A DNA stretch of 64,000 nucleotides from Craterostigma plantagineum (lineage: Eukaryota; Streptophyta; Magnoliopsida; Lamiales; Linderniaceae), in assembly GCA_027422505.1 (NCBI GenBank), contig JAPQWV010000759.1, positions 176,001 to 240,000 on the forward strand, given 5' to 3'. The position numbers and the translations under genes were made by a program. This document shows positions 30,997 to 41,260 of the stretch, one piece after another; within the stretch, counting starts at the first letter, position 1; the number at the start of each line of letters is the position of its first letter. The notes beneath the pieces are model-generated. The model saw only the letters and a program-made list of their open reading frames with translations. It was not told the origin of the DNA and did no database searches.

Positions 30997-32600
30997 TAGA
31001 GCTGAAACTTTGGGCTAAAGTCCATGGGCCAGCCCGGCCCGCTGGGATGACGGGCCCCAGGACATAAAACCCGAAAGGCCGCGGGCCTTCTTTTCTTTTC
31101 TATATATAATGTTTATAAAATTCAATGTGATAAGTAAAATAATTTTTTGATGTATTTATGGGATATAAGATTTATTATAACTACATATTTATAAAATTGG
31201 GTATGATAATAGTATAAAATATAATTATTTTTTAAAACATAAAAGATTTTAAACAAAAATAAGGGATAATTGCAAATTTGATCCCTCAGTAATAGGCCTA
31301 CATCCGTCTCAGTCCCTCGAAAATACACGTCATCAATATATGTCCCTCAGTTTTTAACTGTTAATCAACTTCAGTCCTTTCCGTCATGTTTGACCGGATT
31401 GACCGTCAAAACTAACGGAATTGACTGTTGGTGCCGTTAAATATTTTAAAAAAAAAAGAAAATTGCTTAAATATTACAAAACGAAATTAAAATTTAAAAA
31501 ATATTAAAAAAGTAAAAATGAAAAAAGGAGACTAAACATTGAAAATATAATAAAATAAAAATAAAATAAGAAACAAAATATAAATTTTATTAAAATAAAA
31601 AGAATTTAAAATTCTAAAAAATAGTGATATATTTAAAATAACAAAGAAAACAAAAATAAAATAAAAAATTCGAATTAAAATTAAATAATTGATTTATCCG
31701 GAAATATAATTAAAATAGAAAACAAACTGAAAAATAGAGACTAAAATTTAGAAATTGAAAATATAATTTTCGGAGGAGGAAACGTTGATTTCCCCCAAAA
31801 AAGGAAGCAGGGGATCAGGGTCACGCCCAACAAAGTTGTCGTTGATCACTCCGCAGAGGAGATGACTTTTGAAAAAAAAAATCGGATAGCGAACATTGAT
31901 CGTGGAAGAAGTTGTTCTTTATTTTTTTTTAATTTACATTTATTTTTCATTTGTTTTTATTTTAATTATATTTCTGGTTTTTCTAAATTACATTTTTTAT
32001 TTTAATTAAAAATTTTAATTTTATTTTTCGTTTCTTTTTTATTTTAATATCTCTATTTTCTATAAATTTTTAGTTTCTTTTTATTTTAATTTTATTTGTA
32101 AGTTTTAAACTTACATTTTGTTTCTTATTTTATTTTATTTTAATTTTATTTTCATTCTTAAAGTCTCCTTTTTTCATTTTTACTTTTATTACATTTTTTA
32201 AATTTTTTGTTTTTTTAAAATTTAAGCAATTTTTTTAACAAATATTTAACGGCACTAACGCTCAATTCCGGATGGTCAACCCAGTCAAACTTGACGGAAA
32301 TGACTGAAGTTGATTAACGATTAAAAACTGAGTGACATATATTGATGACGTGTGTTTTCGAGGGATTGAAATTGATGTAGGTCTATAAGTGAGGTACAAA
32401 ATTTGCAATTATCCCTAAAAGTAACAAAATATAAAAAATTCAGGCCTGTTAGCCCGACGGGCTGGTCTGGCCGACCACACAATGGGTTTGGGCCTAAAAT
32501 TTATGCTCATAGAATTTCGGGCCAGGCGCAACGCCCACCAACAGTGGGACAGCCCGCTCATTCGGGCCGAGCGGGCTGTCCGCCCGAACTTTCAGCTCTA
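30997..32600. mobile_element. hAT-like MITE, interrupted by a fold-back MULE
   Basis: The left end TAGAGCTGAAACTTTGGGC and the right end, reverse-complemented, TAGAGCTGAAAGTTCGGGC, form a clear terminal inverted repeat. Flanks are aaattacg (30989-30996) and aaattaca (32601-32608), an 8-bp duplication with one mismatch. GC-rich GGCCCGC words lie inside both ends. Without the inserted element it is about 440 bp. No coding capacity. Confidence 0.8.
31263..32415. mobile_element. Fold-back MULE-like element with ~500-bp inverted arms
   Basis: Both ends read GGGATAATTGCAAATTT inward, and complementarity continues for roughly 500 bp per arm, including ATTAATCAACTTCAGTC (about 31362) and its complement near 32308, and AT-rich inner arms. 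The central ~150 bp (31770-31920) is single-copy. Flanks caaaaataa (31254-31262) and taaaagtaa (32416-32424) match at 7 of 9, fitting a Mutator-type 9-bp duplication. The transcript or single strand would form a long hairpin. Confidence 0.75.
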
Positions 32601-32774
32601 AAATTACAAGACTAGATAAACTACAATTGAACACAATAAATAATTACTAACAATATCATTCATCTGAATTATGCAAGACAGCAAATGAGGTTCACTCGAG
32701 TCAATAGATGGTTTTTAGTCGGTCCTCACATTCAACAACCACTAAATAAGTTTCATTTATTCCAAACATTGTAT

Positions 32775-33169
32775 TGTTGAAAGTATAAACTTGATTTGAG
32801 CTTGGACTAATAAGAGGTGGATTTAATGTTTGGGCTAAGGAGGATTACAAGCCCAATATCTAGAAGCTTATGGAAAATCTAGAGATATCCATAGAACTCC
32901 ATGGAACCTTATAGAAACTAGATATTTATTAGAAATATTCTGTGCTAGTGACATGTGGCTTAATCTTATACACATTTGAAGGAGGTGCCACTAGCATAAA
33001 TAGGGGTGATGGCTTAGCATTTTGTATAAGCAAGAAAGTGAAAATCAAAACAAGTGTTGTAATATAAAGTCTCTTCCTCTAAACACTAGCCTTCGATATC
33101 AAGTTCCTCACTTCCTATCAAAGTTTTAATTTCCAACAAAGTGGTATCAGCGCAATTCTATTCCCAATA
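32775..33169 (+). repeat. 5' LTR of the small copia derivative
   Basis: Matches 35237-35631 along its whole length. A TATA-like word CATAAATAGG lies at 32995-33004. The last ~30 bases contain a primer-site-like TGGTATCAG, which is also present in the 3' LTR and therefore belongs to the LTR. The last dinucleotide is TA instead of CA. Confidence 0.85.
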
Positions 33170-33171
33170 AA

Positions 33172-33183
33172 GTGGTATCAGAG
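33172..33183 (+). other. Primer-binding site, initiator tRNA-Met type
   Basis: TGGTATCAGAGC begins two bases after the 5' LTR. A second, near-identical word lies 30 bp upstream inside the LTR (33142-33153, with cgc for agc). Confidence 0.85.
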
Positions 33184-33201
33184 CTAGAAGATCCTACGGC
33201 G

Positions 33202-33378
33202 ATGGCGAGCGGCATGGTTTCTTTCCAAGATCCGACACTCAACGAGAACAACTACGATAATTGGAGTATTGAGATGAGGGCGATCAATGGATCACAAGAC
33301 GTATGGATATCGTGGAGAAAGGCTACATCGAGCCGGAGAAAGAAGAAACTCAATCTCAAATTCAAAAGGATAGTTTGA
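33202..33378 (+). pseudogene. gag: Copia gag N-terminus, separated by a frameshift
   Basis: Starts MASGMVSFQDPTLNENNYDNW, the typical copia gag opening (NYDNWS). After GSQDVW near 33306 the conserved continuation (DIVEKGYIEPE) lies in another frame, so a one-base indel at about 33300-33306 separates this start from the main frame. The ATG at 33202 has the right distance from the primer site. Confidence 0.7.
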
Positions 33379-35090
33379 GAGAATTGAGAAAGAGGGACAA
33401 GAAAGCTCTCTTTCTGATCTACCAAGGATTGGACGATGATGCTTTCGAGAACGTATCGGAAGCAACGACCGCTAAGGAAGCATGGGAAAAGCTTCAGACC
33501 TCATATAAAGGAGCGGATCCAGTAAAGAAGGTACGTCTTCAAACTTTAAGAGCCGAGTTTGAAGCCTTGCATATGAATCAAGATGGAGTTGTGTCAGACT
33601 ACTTCTCGAGGGTACTAGCAATAACTAATCCATTAGAAAGAAATGGCGAGAAAATTGATGATGTTAGAATCATGGAGAAAATTCTTCGCTCGTTAGATTC
33701 AAAATTCGAGCATATCGTAGCCACCATCGAAGAAACTAAGAATGTAGAAGAATGGCGATGGAGCAACTATTGGGCTCATTGCAAGCCCATGAGGAAAAGA
33801 AAAAGGAAGAAGGAAGTGATCGTAGAACAACTACTTAAGTTGCAAGTTGATTCTGCAAAAGAAAGGGAAAATGAGGAAAAATATCAAGGACGAGGCTACA
33901 AGCGAGGATATAGAGGAGAACAAGGCGGAGGCCATGGACACAAATACGAACGAGGTTGGAGACCGAACAACGACGACCAAGATAATCAGCAAGGAAAGGA
34001 TTATTCGACAAAAGGCTACTGGAGATGTAACTCAAGATCAAGGTATGACAAATCACATATTAAGAGCTATAATTGTCAGAAATTCGGACATTGTGCTTCC
34101 GAGTGTCGAGCCGGTAGAATCAATAAAGTCGAAGAGAGGGCTAACTACATTGAAGAGAAAAATCAAGAAGATATTCTACTGCTAGCCCATAAGGATATTG
34201 AGATCGACGAATGCAATAAGTGGTACCTAGACACCATTGCGAGCAATTGCGTAAGTGGAAACAGAAGCACGCCCATAGAGGTTAATGAGTCAGTGAGTGA
34301 GAATATTGATTTTGGAGAAGCGCATAACATTCCGGTGGAAGGTAACTATAACATTCTCAGTCAAGAGGTGATGCTCGACAATGAAGAAGAAGATGATGGG
34401 AGTATTCTAAACGATGAAGAAATTAGCATGGAGAAACCAATGATAGAGAAGACAAGAGAAAAGGTCAAAACTCTACTAGGATTACCCCCTGCGGGATCTG
34501 GAGAAGACAAAAACACAATTGAAGGAGTCTCACACTTTAAGAGCCAACAAGAAGTACCCAAGGTAACTGTAAATCGAAACAATCAAACTCTCATTTGTCT
34601 CTTTGCAGATGGTGGACCGATGAGGTTTCAAGACGCTAAGGACGAGAAAGATATCATGGATGAGAAAGTTAAAGATGTCAAGAAAACTGACATGCGGGAA
34701 AGACCAATTCAAGTATGGCCTAAAGGAGAAGTTGAAAGAAATACGACAAGCTTAGTGCGTGAAGGCTACAGTCAAGAGGCATATAACAGCTATGACGAGA
34801 ATAATGAGAAAATACAACAAATGGATATTAAATCTTCCCTCCTGGATGGAGTTCTCGAGAAAGATATGTATACGGAGAATGAAGTGACAAAAAAGAATAA
34901 TAAGATTCCGAAGTTGAAGAATGCGCTCGAGGAAAAGGCACCAAGAGCTTGGAACTCAGGAATCAACAAATACCCCCGCAAGAGAAACAATGTTAACAAA
35001 AAAGAAATGCAACAGAAGGAGCCAATCAAGATTCTCTGGGGTGACAAGTCGACAATATCATTAGCTAATAATCCAGTCAGCCATGACTGA
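33303..35090 (+). CDS. gag: Gag with fused remnants of protease, RT and RNase H, 595 codons open
   Basis: Residues 1-190 are copia gag (UBN2): ALFLIYQGLDDDAFENV, AWEKLQTSYKGADPVKKV, ERNGEKIDDVRIMEKILRSL. A Gly/Tyr/Arg-rich basic segment follows. The zinc knuckle near residue 258 reads CQKFGHCASEC after YN, with a first Cys arrangement close to but not clearly standard. WYLDTIASNCVSGNRS near residue 307 is the protease active site with DTG changed to DTI, so catalysis should be lost. Then a pol remnant: IQQMDIKSSLLDGVLEKDMY and APRAWNS (RT landmarks) only ~30 residues apart instead of ~60 or more, and GDKSTISLANNP from RNase H at the end. Pol has shrunk by internal deletions while the frame stayed open. 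Confidence 0.7.
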   Translation: MDIVEKGYIEPEKEETQSQIQKDSLRELRKRDKKALFLIYQGLDDDAFENVSEATTAKEAWEKLQTSYKGADPVKKVRLQTLRAEFEALHMNQDGVVSDYFSRVLAITNPLERNGEKIDDVRIMEKILRSLDSKFEHIVATIEETKNVEEWRWSNYWAHCKPMRKRKRKKEVIVEQLLKLQVDSAKERENEEKYQGRGYKRGYRGEQGGGHGHKYERGWRPNNDDQDNQQGKDYSTKGYWRCNSRSRYDKSHIKSYNCQKFGHCASECRAGRINKVEERANYIEEKNQEDILLLAHKDIEIDECNKWYLDTIASNCVSGNRSTPIEVNESVSENIDFGEAHNIPVEGNYNILSQEVMLDNEEEDDGSILNDEEISMEKPMIEKTREKVKTLLGLPPAGSGEDKNTIEGVSHFKSQQEVPKVTVNRNNQTLICLFADGGPMRFQDAKDEKDIMDEKVKDVKKTDMRERPIQVWPKGEVERNTTSLVREGYSQEAYNSYDENNEKIQQMDIKSSLLDGVLEKDMYTENEVTKKNNKIPKLKNALEEKAPRAWNSGINKYPRKRNNVNKKEMQQKEPIKILWGDKSTISLANNPVSHD

Positions 35091-35227
35091 AGACAGTGCA
35101 TTACAAGGAAGGAAGTGAAGCTGGAGTACGTAAAGTCCAAATATCAAGTAGCCGATATTTCTTCCAAACCATTGAAGAATGAAGACCCCATTCAACTATG
35201 AAATTTGCTCGAAATATCTAATCAAGT

Positions 35228-35236
35228 TTGGGGGGG
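35228..35236 (+). other. Polypurine tract of the small copia derivative
   Basis: A run of seven G after ttt directly precedes the 3' LTR at 35237. Confidence 0.8.
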
Positions 35237-35631
35237 TGTTAAAAGTACAAACTTGATTTGAGCTTGGACTATTAAGAGGTGGATTTAATGTTTGGGCTAA
35301 GGAGGATTACAAGCCCAATATCTAGAAGTTTATGGAAAATATGGAGATATCCATAGAACTCTATGGAACCTTATAGAAACTAGATATTTATTAGGAATAT
35401 TATAGGCTAGTGACATGTGGCTTAATCTTATACACATTTGAAGGAGGTGCCACTAGTATAGATAGGGGTGATGGCTTAGCATTTTGTATAAGCAAGAAAG
35501 TGAAAATCAAAACAAGTGTTGTAATATAAAGCCTCTTCCTCTAAACACTAGCCTTCGATATCAAGTTCCTCCCTTCCTATCAAAGTCCTAATTTCCAACA
35601 AAGTGGTATCAGAGCAATTCTATTCCCAACA
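35237..35631 (+). repeat. 3' LTR of the small copia derivative
   Basis: 395 bp, ending ttcccaaca, then TGTAT. A complete primer-like TGGTATCAGAGC lies inside the LTR at 35604-35615, 16 bases from its end. Confidence 0.85.
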
Positions 35632-35636
35632 TGTAT

Positions 35637-35963
35637 TACATAACACAATGCTTTGGTTAAAGGCGACATTATTACGAGAAGGTTTTTGGTCGGAACACAA
35701 ACATTCTCCGCCGAGCCATATCTGAAAGCCGACGAATCGCAAACACCGTACACTCCTTTGTACTAGTTTTTGTATGTTTGCTAGCAACTTTCTTGACACC
35801 ATTCCTTTCCATACCCCGAAATCGTATGCAACTTCCCCGACTGTTAATCTAATACCTTAGCGAGCTTTTTAAATATGGACGACCATCCACCCCTTTGATT
35901 TTCCCTGTTAATATATACATACATGTTACAAATGTAATCAATTGTAGTTTTAATTACCTTCAA
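35637..35963. other. Unassigned stretch between elements
   Basis: The pre-insertion locus around the small copia is 32609-32769 plus this stretch. A 60-codon minus-strand frame (35802-35620) exists but has no recognisable domain. I see no supportable gene. Confidence 0.3.
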
Positions 35964-36949
35964 AGCCATCTCCAACCATTACACTATATACAGAATTGCT
36001 ACAGTATAATATCTCTATACTAGTTTTAGGTTAGTGCATTTCACGGATGTAATATGTGTAATTAATAACATATTAATAATATGAGCTAAATGGTTTAACG
36101 TAAAAATAAAGTGTTTCTTTCTCACTTTGTTAGTGGCTGGTTTTTCGATGTTTTGTTTTCTTTTTGTTTAATATAATGAATTTGGACACGTGTCGCAAAC
36201 AGAAGGAAACATTTCATTGTATATATAAGATATACAGTATAAACAGTATCTTTAATCCAGTCATCTCGTTTATGTACTCTATACAAAATTTCTCAATATA
36301 TTATCATTGTTTCAGAATAATTTTAAGTTTAATATATTCTATTACAAAACCTATTTGAAATAACTATGTCTAGCGCTACAGTAATAAAAGTCATTTTATC
36401 ATTTTACACTATATATTCTACTGTAATAAAATTATGAGAATTATATAATTTATTTACACGTCTAGCGCTACAGTAATAAAAATCAATTTATAACGTTATT
36501 TATTAAAAACAATTGTCTTCTTAATATTTCATTCTTTTTTTCAGTACATAAAATATTCTTTCTCGCTCCTATTTAATCACTATTCATCTGTCTTTTCACA
36601 ACAAATTATCTTCTTAATATTAAAACGTTATTTATTAAAGACAATTATCTTCTTAATATTTCATTCTTTTTTCCAGTACATAAAACATTCTTTCTCGCTC
36701 CTATTTAATCACTATTCATCGTCTTTTCACAACTAACCATCGTTTCAATTTTCAGTATGAAATCCATCATACAGAATAAGAATAAAAATATGGAAAAAGG
36801 AGATAGAGGAGGGACAGTTCTCCGCTTTAACTAGCGGCCTACTATTCACTCCTCCGGCTTTAAAGTGGCGTTTGAAGGTCTATTGGAGTTCGGCCCACAC
36901 TATAGACAACGTCCAATGCTATGTTTGAACTCTCGTTGGAGATGCTCTA
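35964..36949. mobile_element. MITE-like element with CATCTCCAAC termini
   Basis: The left end reads GCCATCTCCAACCATTACAC and the right end, reverse-complemented, AGAGCATCTCCAACGAGAG. GCATCTCCAAC termini are common in plant MITEs. The interior contains gctacagtaataaaa blocks (36371 and 36466) and a tandem duplication. I could not fix a target duplication, so superfamily and exact ends are uncertain. Confidence 0.5.
36493..36735. repeat. Two-copy tandem duplication, ~130-bp period
   Basis: The block from aacgttatttattaaa through cactattcatc and gtcttttcacaa occurs at about 36493-36605 and again at about 36624-36732 with few changes. Confidence 0.8.
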
Positions 36950-36963
36950 CGTTCGGTAATTTA

Positions 36964-37233
36964 GGGGTGACCATAGGGACAACAGATTAAGGGGTCACAT
37001 AGGAATATTATATACTTTACCCTAAATTTGTCCTGAATTATAGGGTTTCGGGGCACTTAGGATATGACATTATACGAATAATAACTTTCAACATTAAGCA
37101 ATTTTGGGACAAGATCTGAACCTAATAGATCTGTGGCACTGGCGTAAAATGTCACTAATTTGCTTAATTTTGAAAGTTATTTTAATCGTATAATGTCACC
37201 TTTTGAATTATTTGTCCCTATGACATCATCCCC
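36964..37233. mobile_element. Short fold-back MITE, ~270 bp
   Basis: The left end GGGGTGACCATAGGGACAA pairs with the right end, reverse-complemented, GGGGATGATGTCATAGGGAC. An inner pair gacattatacgaataataac (37065) / gttattttaatcgtataatgtc (about 37177) continues the inverted symmetry. No target duplication is clear. Confidence 0.55.
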
Positions 37234-37549
37234 AAAATACTTAAGTTTAACCCTAAATTTTATATAAAAATATTTTAATGCTACGAAATGAAATAGCAAC
37301 TAAACAGGTACGAGAGACTGATAAAGGAAGAAGGATGAGATGAACCAAAAGGACACATGTAGACAAATCATTTCTTCTTATTTCCATCCTTTTTCATTGC
37401 CTTTTGTAACTTTTGTTTCCCTACGTGTAAAGAATGTTCGGTGGTTGGGATACGTATGAGCTATTTCCTAGCATTTATTTCAATTGAAGTTTTGCTATAT
37501 AGTTAATGTAGGAGTTAAAGGAATTAAAATATCCTACGGCCGTTACTTA
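37234..37549. other. No feature seen
   Basis: AT-rich sequence without a frame, repeat or element terminus I can support. Confidence 0.5.
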
Positions 37550-37557
37550 TTAACGAC

Positions 37558-38284
37558 CATGGTTCGTTGTCGCGGCGATATCGCGGCCGCACCGGAGCGG
37601 GATCGGCCCTCCCCGCGCCATAGATACTGATTGGTGCAGTTTCGGATCTGATGCTGGGGAGATCTCGGTGGGGCGGTGAGATCTCGACCGAGTCTGAATG
37701 TCTCGGCCGATATCTCGGCTTAACAGCAGATATATCCTCAAGAACAGACGAATTTTGCTGTTCTGAGTGTCGTGTGATGAAGATGATGAAGACGACGATG
37801 AGACGAGCAATTAAAAAAAATCTAGGGTTAAAATGATAATTGGGCTTTTTGGGCCTATATTTAATAATATAAACATTTTAAAATACAGCCCAATTTAATT
37901 AGCTTATAAATATTAATTTATTTGCAAATTGTTTTCTGCTTTTGATTTTAAGGAAAAAAATTAACCTTTTTTAATTATTACATCTTTTAAATACAATATA
38001 TTTTTAACAAAATCAATATACCAATTTTCTAAACTTGCATTAACTACGTCACTTTTTGCTATATTTTTTATTTTAGCTTCATATTTTAATCTTCATTATA
38101 TCAAAATAAAACTTTTAATTTCTTAATTTATATAAATGTATCTAATCTAATTGTAAATAAACTTATATATTTTTACAATGTTTTTACAAAAATTGCGTAT
38201 CGCCCGCGATCGCGCCGCGATAATGCAATGTATCCGTATCGCTCGTGTCCGCATCAACGCCCGCATCCGCGACGGCGAACCATG
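37558..38284. mobile_element. Non-autonomous hAT-like element with CG-rich ends, 727 bp
   Basis: The left end reads CATGGTTCGTTGTCGCGGCG and the right end, reverse-complemented, CATGGTTCGCCGTCGCGGAT. Flanks ttaacgac (37550-37557) and ttcacgag (38285-38292) match at 6 of 8. The CG-rich ends with GATATCGCGG/GATCGCGCCGCGATA palindromes contrast with an AT-rich centre. No transposase. Confidence 0.65.
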
Positions 38285-38292
38285 TTCACGAG

Positions 38293-38469
38293 CGTCATAT
38301 AATTATATAAGAATAATGTATAAGATATAGCTTTGAAATTGAGTACATTACAAACTTGTTCTTTTTTCAGAAAGCGTAAGTAGCTTCCTGAAGAAATACA
38401 AATAAAATACTATAAAAATATTATTTATTCTTTTTTCTATACAATTCGTTGGGTATTTTTCGAATACAT
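38293..38469. other. No feature seen
   Basis: AT-rich spacer between two small elements. Confidence 0.5.
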
Positions 38470-39001
38470 ACAGTAACCTCTATAAATTATACTCGATAAA
38501 TTAATAACATTTCTAATATAATAAAATCTTCCTGTCCCGACTTGGGCCTTTGTAAAAAAATCAGTAAATTCGATAAGATAATAAGTATTCTGAAACTTCC
38601 TTTGTAAATATTAGGTCTCATTAAACTCAAAATTAATATCCATATATTACAAATTAAATATTATGGACTTGCTAAAATATGAATCTATTGTCACTGTTTT
38701 TTTTAAAACGTAAATGTAATTGAATTTCATCTCTAACTTTGTTAATTGCAGCCAAAAGTTCCGACGTCGAGTTCTCTAGTTGCAACAAGAAATGTATATA
38801 TACATGAATATATTTAATTAGTTACAAAGAATTAGTTTATTCGTGAATATAATCAATTAAACATATTTAAATACTAAATCATCTGAATTTAATTTTTTTC
38901 TTTTAATTAATAAATTATTAATTTATCGATATATTAATATCTCTTTAAATTAATAAAATTCAGTAGTTCCAAGGTTATTAATTAAAAGAGGTTTTACTGT
39001 A
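38470..39001. mobile_element. MITE with ACAGTAACCTCTATAAATTA-type termini
   Basis: The left ACAGTAACCTCTATAAATTA pairs with the right end, reverse-complemented, ACAGTAAAACCTCTTTTAAT. Both are followed inward by gataaattaataa-like words. This end type is widespread in plant genomes. No reliable target duplication was seen, so edges may be off by a few bases. Confidence 0.55.
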
Positions 39002-39019
39002 TTGATTTCACAAGCGGTC

Positions 39020-39520
39020 ACAGGGGTAGGGATGCAAACGAATCGAATCTAGTCGAATACCCCAATATTCTACTCACTCGGATGACAATCGAATACGAAT
39101 ATTTAATCGAATTATAAAATCGAATCTTATGCAAATTCGAATATCCGAATCTAATATCGAATACTTCTATTCAAAATCATCTTCTATTTTCTATTTAATA
39201 AAGTATAAACATTATTACAATTAAAATATATATTGAATTATAATAAATTATACTTACACACATATTGAAATATATATAGTATATTGGATTATCATATATT
39301 ATATTTGATTATATATTAATTGTATTATATTTTATACTAAATTATTCGAATCAAATATTCGATAAATATTCGAATCGAAGATATTGATATTATATTCGTA
39401 GTCAGATACTATTCGAATAAAAAAAGATTCGTCTTCGTATTTGAAATATTCGAATTCAAATCTCAGAATTTCGAAGCGAATCGAACAGAAAAAAATTAAT
39501 TCATTTGCAACTGCGGTCGG
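39020..39520. mobile_element. hAT-like MITE with GCAAACGAATCGAA end and ATTCGAAT-rich interior
   Basis: The left terminus GGGTAGGGATGCAAACGAAT resembles the CAGGGATGCAAACGAG ends of plant hAT elements. The right side, reverse-complemented, reads GCAGTTGCAAATGAATTAAT. Many ATTCGAAT/GAATATTCGA words fill the interior. Possible 8-bp flanks ggtcacag/ggtcggcg match at only 5 of 8. Confidence 0.45.
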
Positions 39521-39912
39521 CGAAAAAGTAGAAGTAAAGTTTGTCATTTATTATATCGGTATTCGGCATTTAAGGGTCACCATATTTGATAGTTACAAAA
39601 ATATTTTTTCATTTATGTCGAAACAAATTGGTTCTCTAATCATTTCTCCAAGAAAATAAGTCAAATGAAACGGATTTAAAAGGGGAGATATCTTGTCGTG
39701 TGATCACTAAGCCTAAGCTCACTCTCCCTATTCCGTTCTCGACGCAACACACAGAGAAAAAAAAAAAATCAAACTTATCTCCATTCCTCCACTAATGGAG
39801 GATGGAGAACTCCATCTCCTTACTTCCTTCTTCTTTTCGTAGTTCTTTTTTCTCTTTTAAATTGTTGCTTGCTTTTCAGTTCGTCGGTCTTCCGCGAGTT
39901 TTAGTCGCTTCA
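39521..39912. other. Unassigned flank of the old copia insertion
   Basis: It contains an A-run, a small hairpin (cattcctccactaatggaggatggag), and a pyrimidine-rich stretch ending gcttttcag near 39880. With the sequence beyond the 3' LTR it could be a gene's 5' region, but no coherent frame crosses the junction. Nothing firm. Confidence 0.3.
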
Positions 39913-39917
39913 TTGTC

Positions 39918-40337
39918 TAACAAAGCATGAGCCAGGTAAGCTGTGTGAGCTCAATCAAACATTGGATCGTTCCCATTTTCAAAAGAAGAAGTGCGAAGTT
40001 GAAAGAAAAACGCTACAACAGCATATAAGCGCGTTTCATCTTAAGAAGGATATAACTAAGGAAGACGCAGCTGCCGGTGGCGTTTTTCACTAATAAGCAA
40101 GAGATGCACGATCCCAACAGCTTTTAGCGGGAATTTTAAATAGATTGAAGGGAAGTTTTTTACTGTTCTGTTCTTCTTTATTTTTCTTGAGCTCAAAAGA
40201 AAGAGTTCATCACTGTACTGTGTATTCTTGATGGAATCAGTAAAAAGATAGATTAAATCGGTGGATGTAGGATATTTACAGTATCCGAACCACGTTAATT
40301 GCCGTGCACACAAACACACAAGCTTTCATTTTTGTTA
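39918..40337 (+). repeat. 5' LTR of the old copia element
   Basis: 420 bp, matches 48235-48629 with many substitutions and some indels (for example agttgaaagaaaaacgc present only here). The termini TAACAAA/TTTGTTA form a short inverted repeat but lack the usual TG...CA. Confidence 0.85.
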
Positions 40338-40348
40338 TGGTATCAGAG
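40338..40348 (+). other. Primer-binding site, initiator tRNA-Met type
   Basis: TGGTATCAGAG follows the LTR end directly. Confidence 0.85.
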
Positions 40349-40413
40349 TAATTACAATTCGTGGGGGTTCCGCTGAGTTTTGACAAATTCGACTGCGCAT
40401 TCAATCAAACACC

Positions 40414-41260
40414 ATGGCTGCAATTCCCTCGGCTACTCCATCGTCAAATTATGTCGACTTGATTAATGACTTATTTTTTGAACAACAACGACACGTCGGG
40501 TCAATTGCTCGTTCATGAACGCTTGGATGGCAACAACTATGCTACTTGGAGTCAAGCAATGCTGATCGCCCTAATAGGTAGGAATAAAGAAGAATTTGTG
40601 CACGGTGACATCAAGATTCCAGTCGAAGATCCTTAGGATCAGACTGCAACTCAGAGCCAGCTCAGCACTTTGGAAAAAGAATAACATTGTGGTGATTTCA
40701 TGGATCATCAACTCTATTTCTGAGGAAATATCAGCCAGTATACTTTACAGCTCGTCTGCGAGGTATGTTTGGCTTGATTTGCAGGAGAGGTTTGGTCAGA
40801 CAAATAAGCCGAGGGTGTTCCAATTGCCGAAGGATCAAATAGTGTGTCAGTTTACTTCGCCAGACTAAAAAACATTGTGGAATGAATTTGGTAATTACAG
40901 TCCACCGTGTGAATGTACCTGTGGGGGCATCAATAAGATCAAAGACTATCTTAATGAGGTGTATGTCTTGACTTTCCTCATGGGACTAAATGATACATTT
41001 TCGCAAGTGAGGGGACCAGTTGTGTTGATGGACCAGCTGCCTTCCATCAATAAGGTCCTTGCTCTGCTGATACAAGAGGAAAAACAGAGGTCAGTAGGTA
41101 CTGGAACTTCCAAGAATGCTGAGGAACAGTCTAGCAGCTTGGCCATGTTGGCAGCCAAGGCTGGCTCAGAACCTAGGGGAAAAAATTCCTACAATCAAAG
41201 AAGGGACACTGCGAAGCCCTTGTGCACTCACTGCGAAAAGAAATGCACACTATAGATAGA
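40414..41260 (+). pseudogene. Old copia gag, broken
   Basis: From ATG at 40414 (MAAIPSATPSS) reading soon needs other frames. SGQLLVHERLDGNNYATWSQ (about 40498-40557) is the conserved copia gag N-terminus (LNGNNYxxWS). Next, NIVVISWIINSISEEISASI (about 40682-40740) and DLQERFGQTNKPRVFQL are in the frame from 40596. VYVLTFLMGLNDTFSQVRGPV lies in the frame from 40875. LCTHCEKK near 41220 is the start of a zinc knuckle that is cut by a stop. At least three shifts or stops are present. Confidence 0.7.

Larger units (their letters stand above)
32775..35631 (+). mobile_element. Small copia derivative with gag and collapsed pol (TR-GAG-like)
   Basis: Two 395-bp LTRs (32775-33169 and 35237-35631) begin TGTT and are flanked by TGTAT (32770-32774 and 35632-35636). 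The internal part is only 2067 bp. It has a primer site, gag, and then short remnants of protease, RT and RNase H fused in one frame. The size and gag-only content resemble terminal-repeat retrotransposons with GAG domain. It would need RT and integrase in trans. Confidence 0.85.

Noticed and set aside
34361..35140. Minus-strand frames of up to 116 codons
   Set aside because: Antisense shadows of the open 595-codon gag fusion.
35620..35802. 60-codon minus-strand frame as a host gene
   Set aside because: No domain, no splice signal that extends it, and it is short enough to be chance.
36164..36358. 64-codon frame in AT-rich sequence
   Set aside because: Low complexity, within a MITE-like element, no domain.
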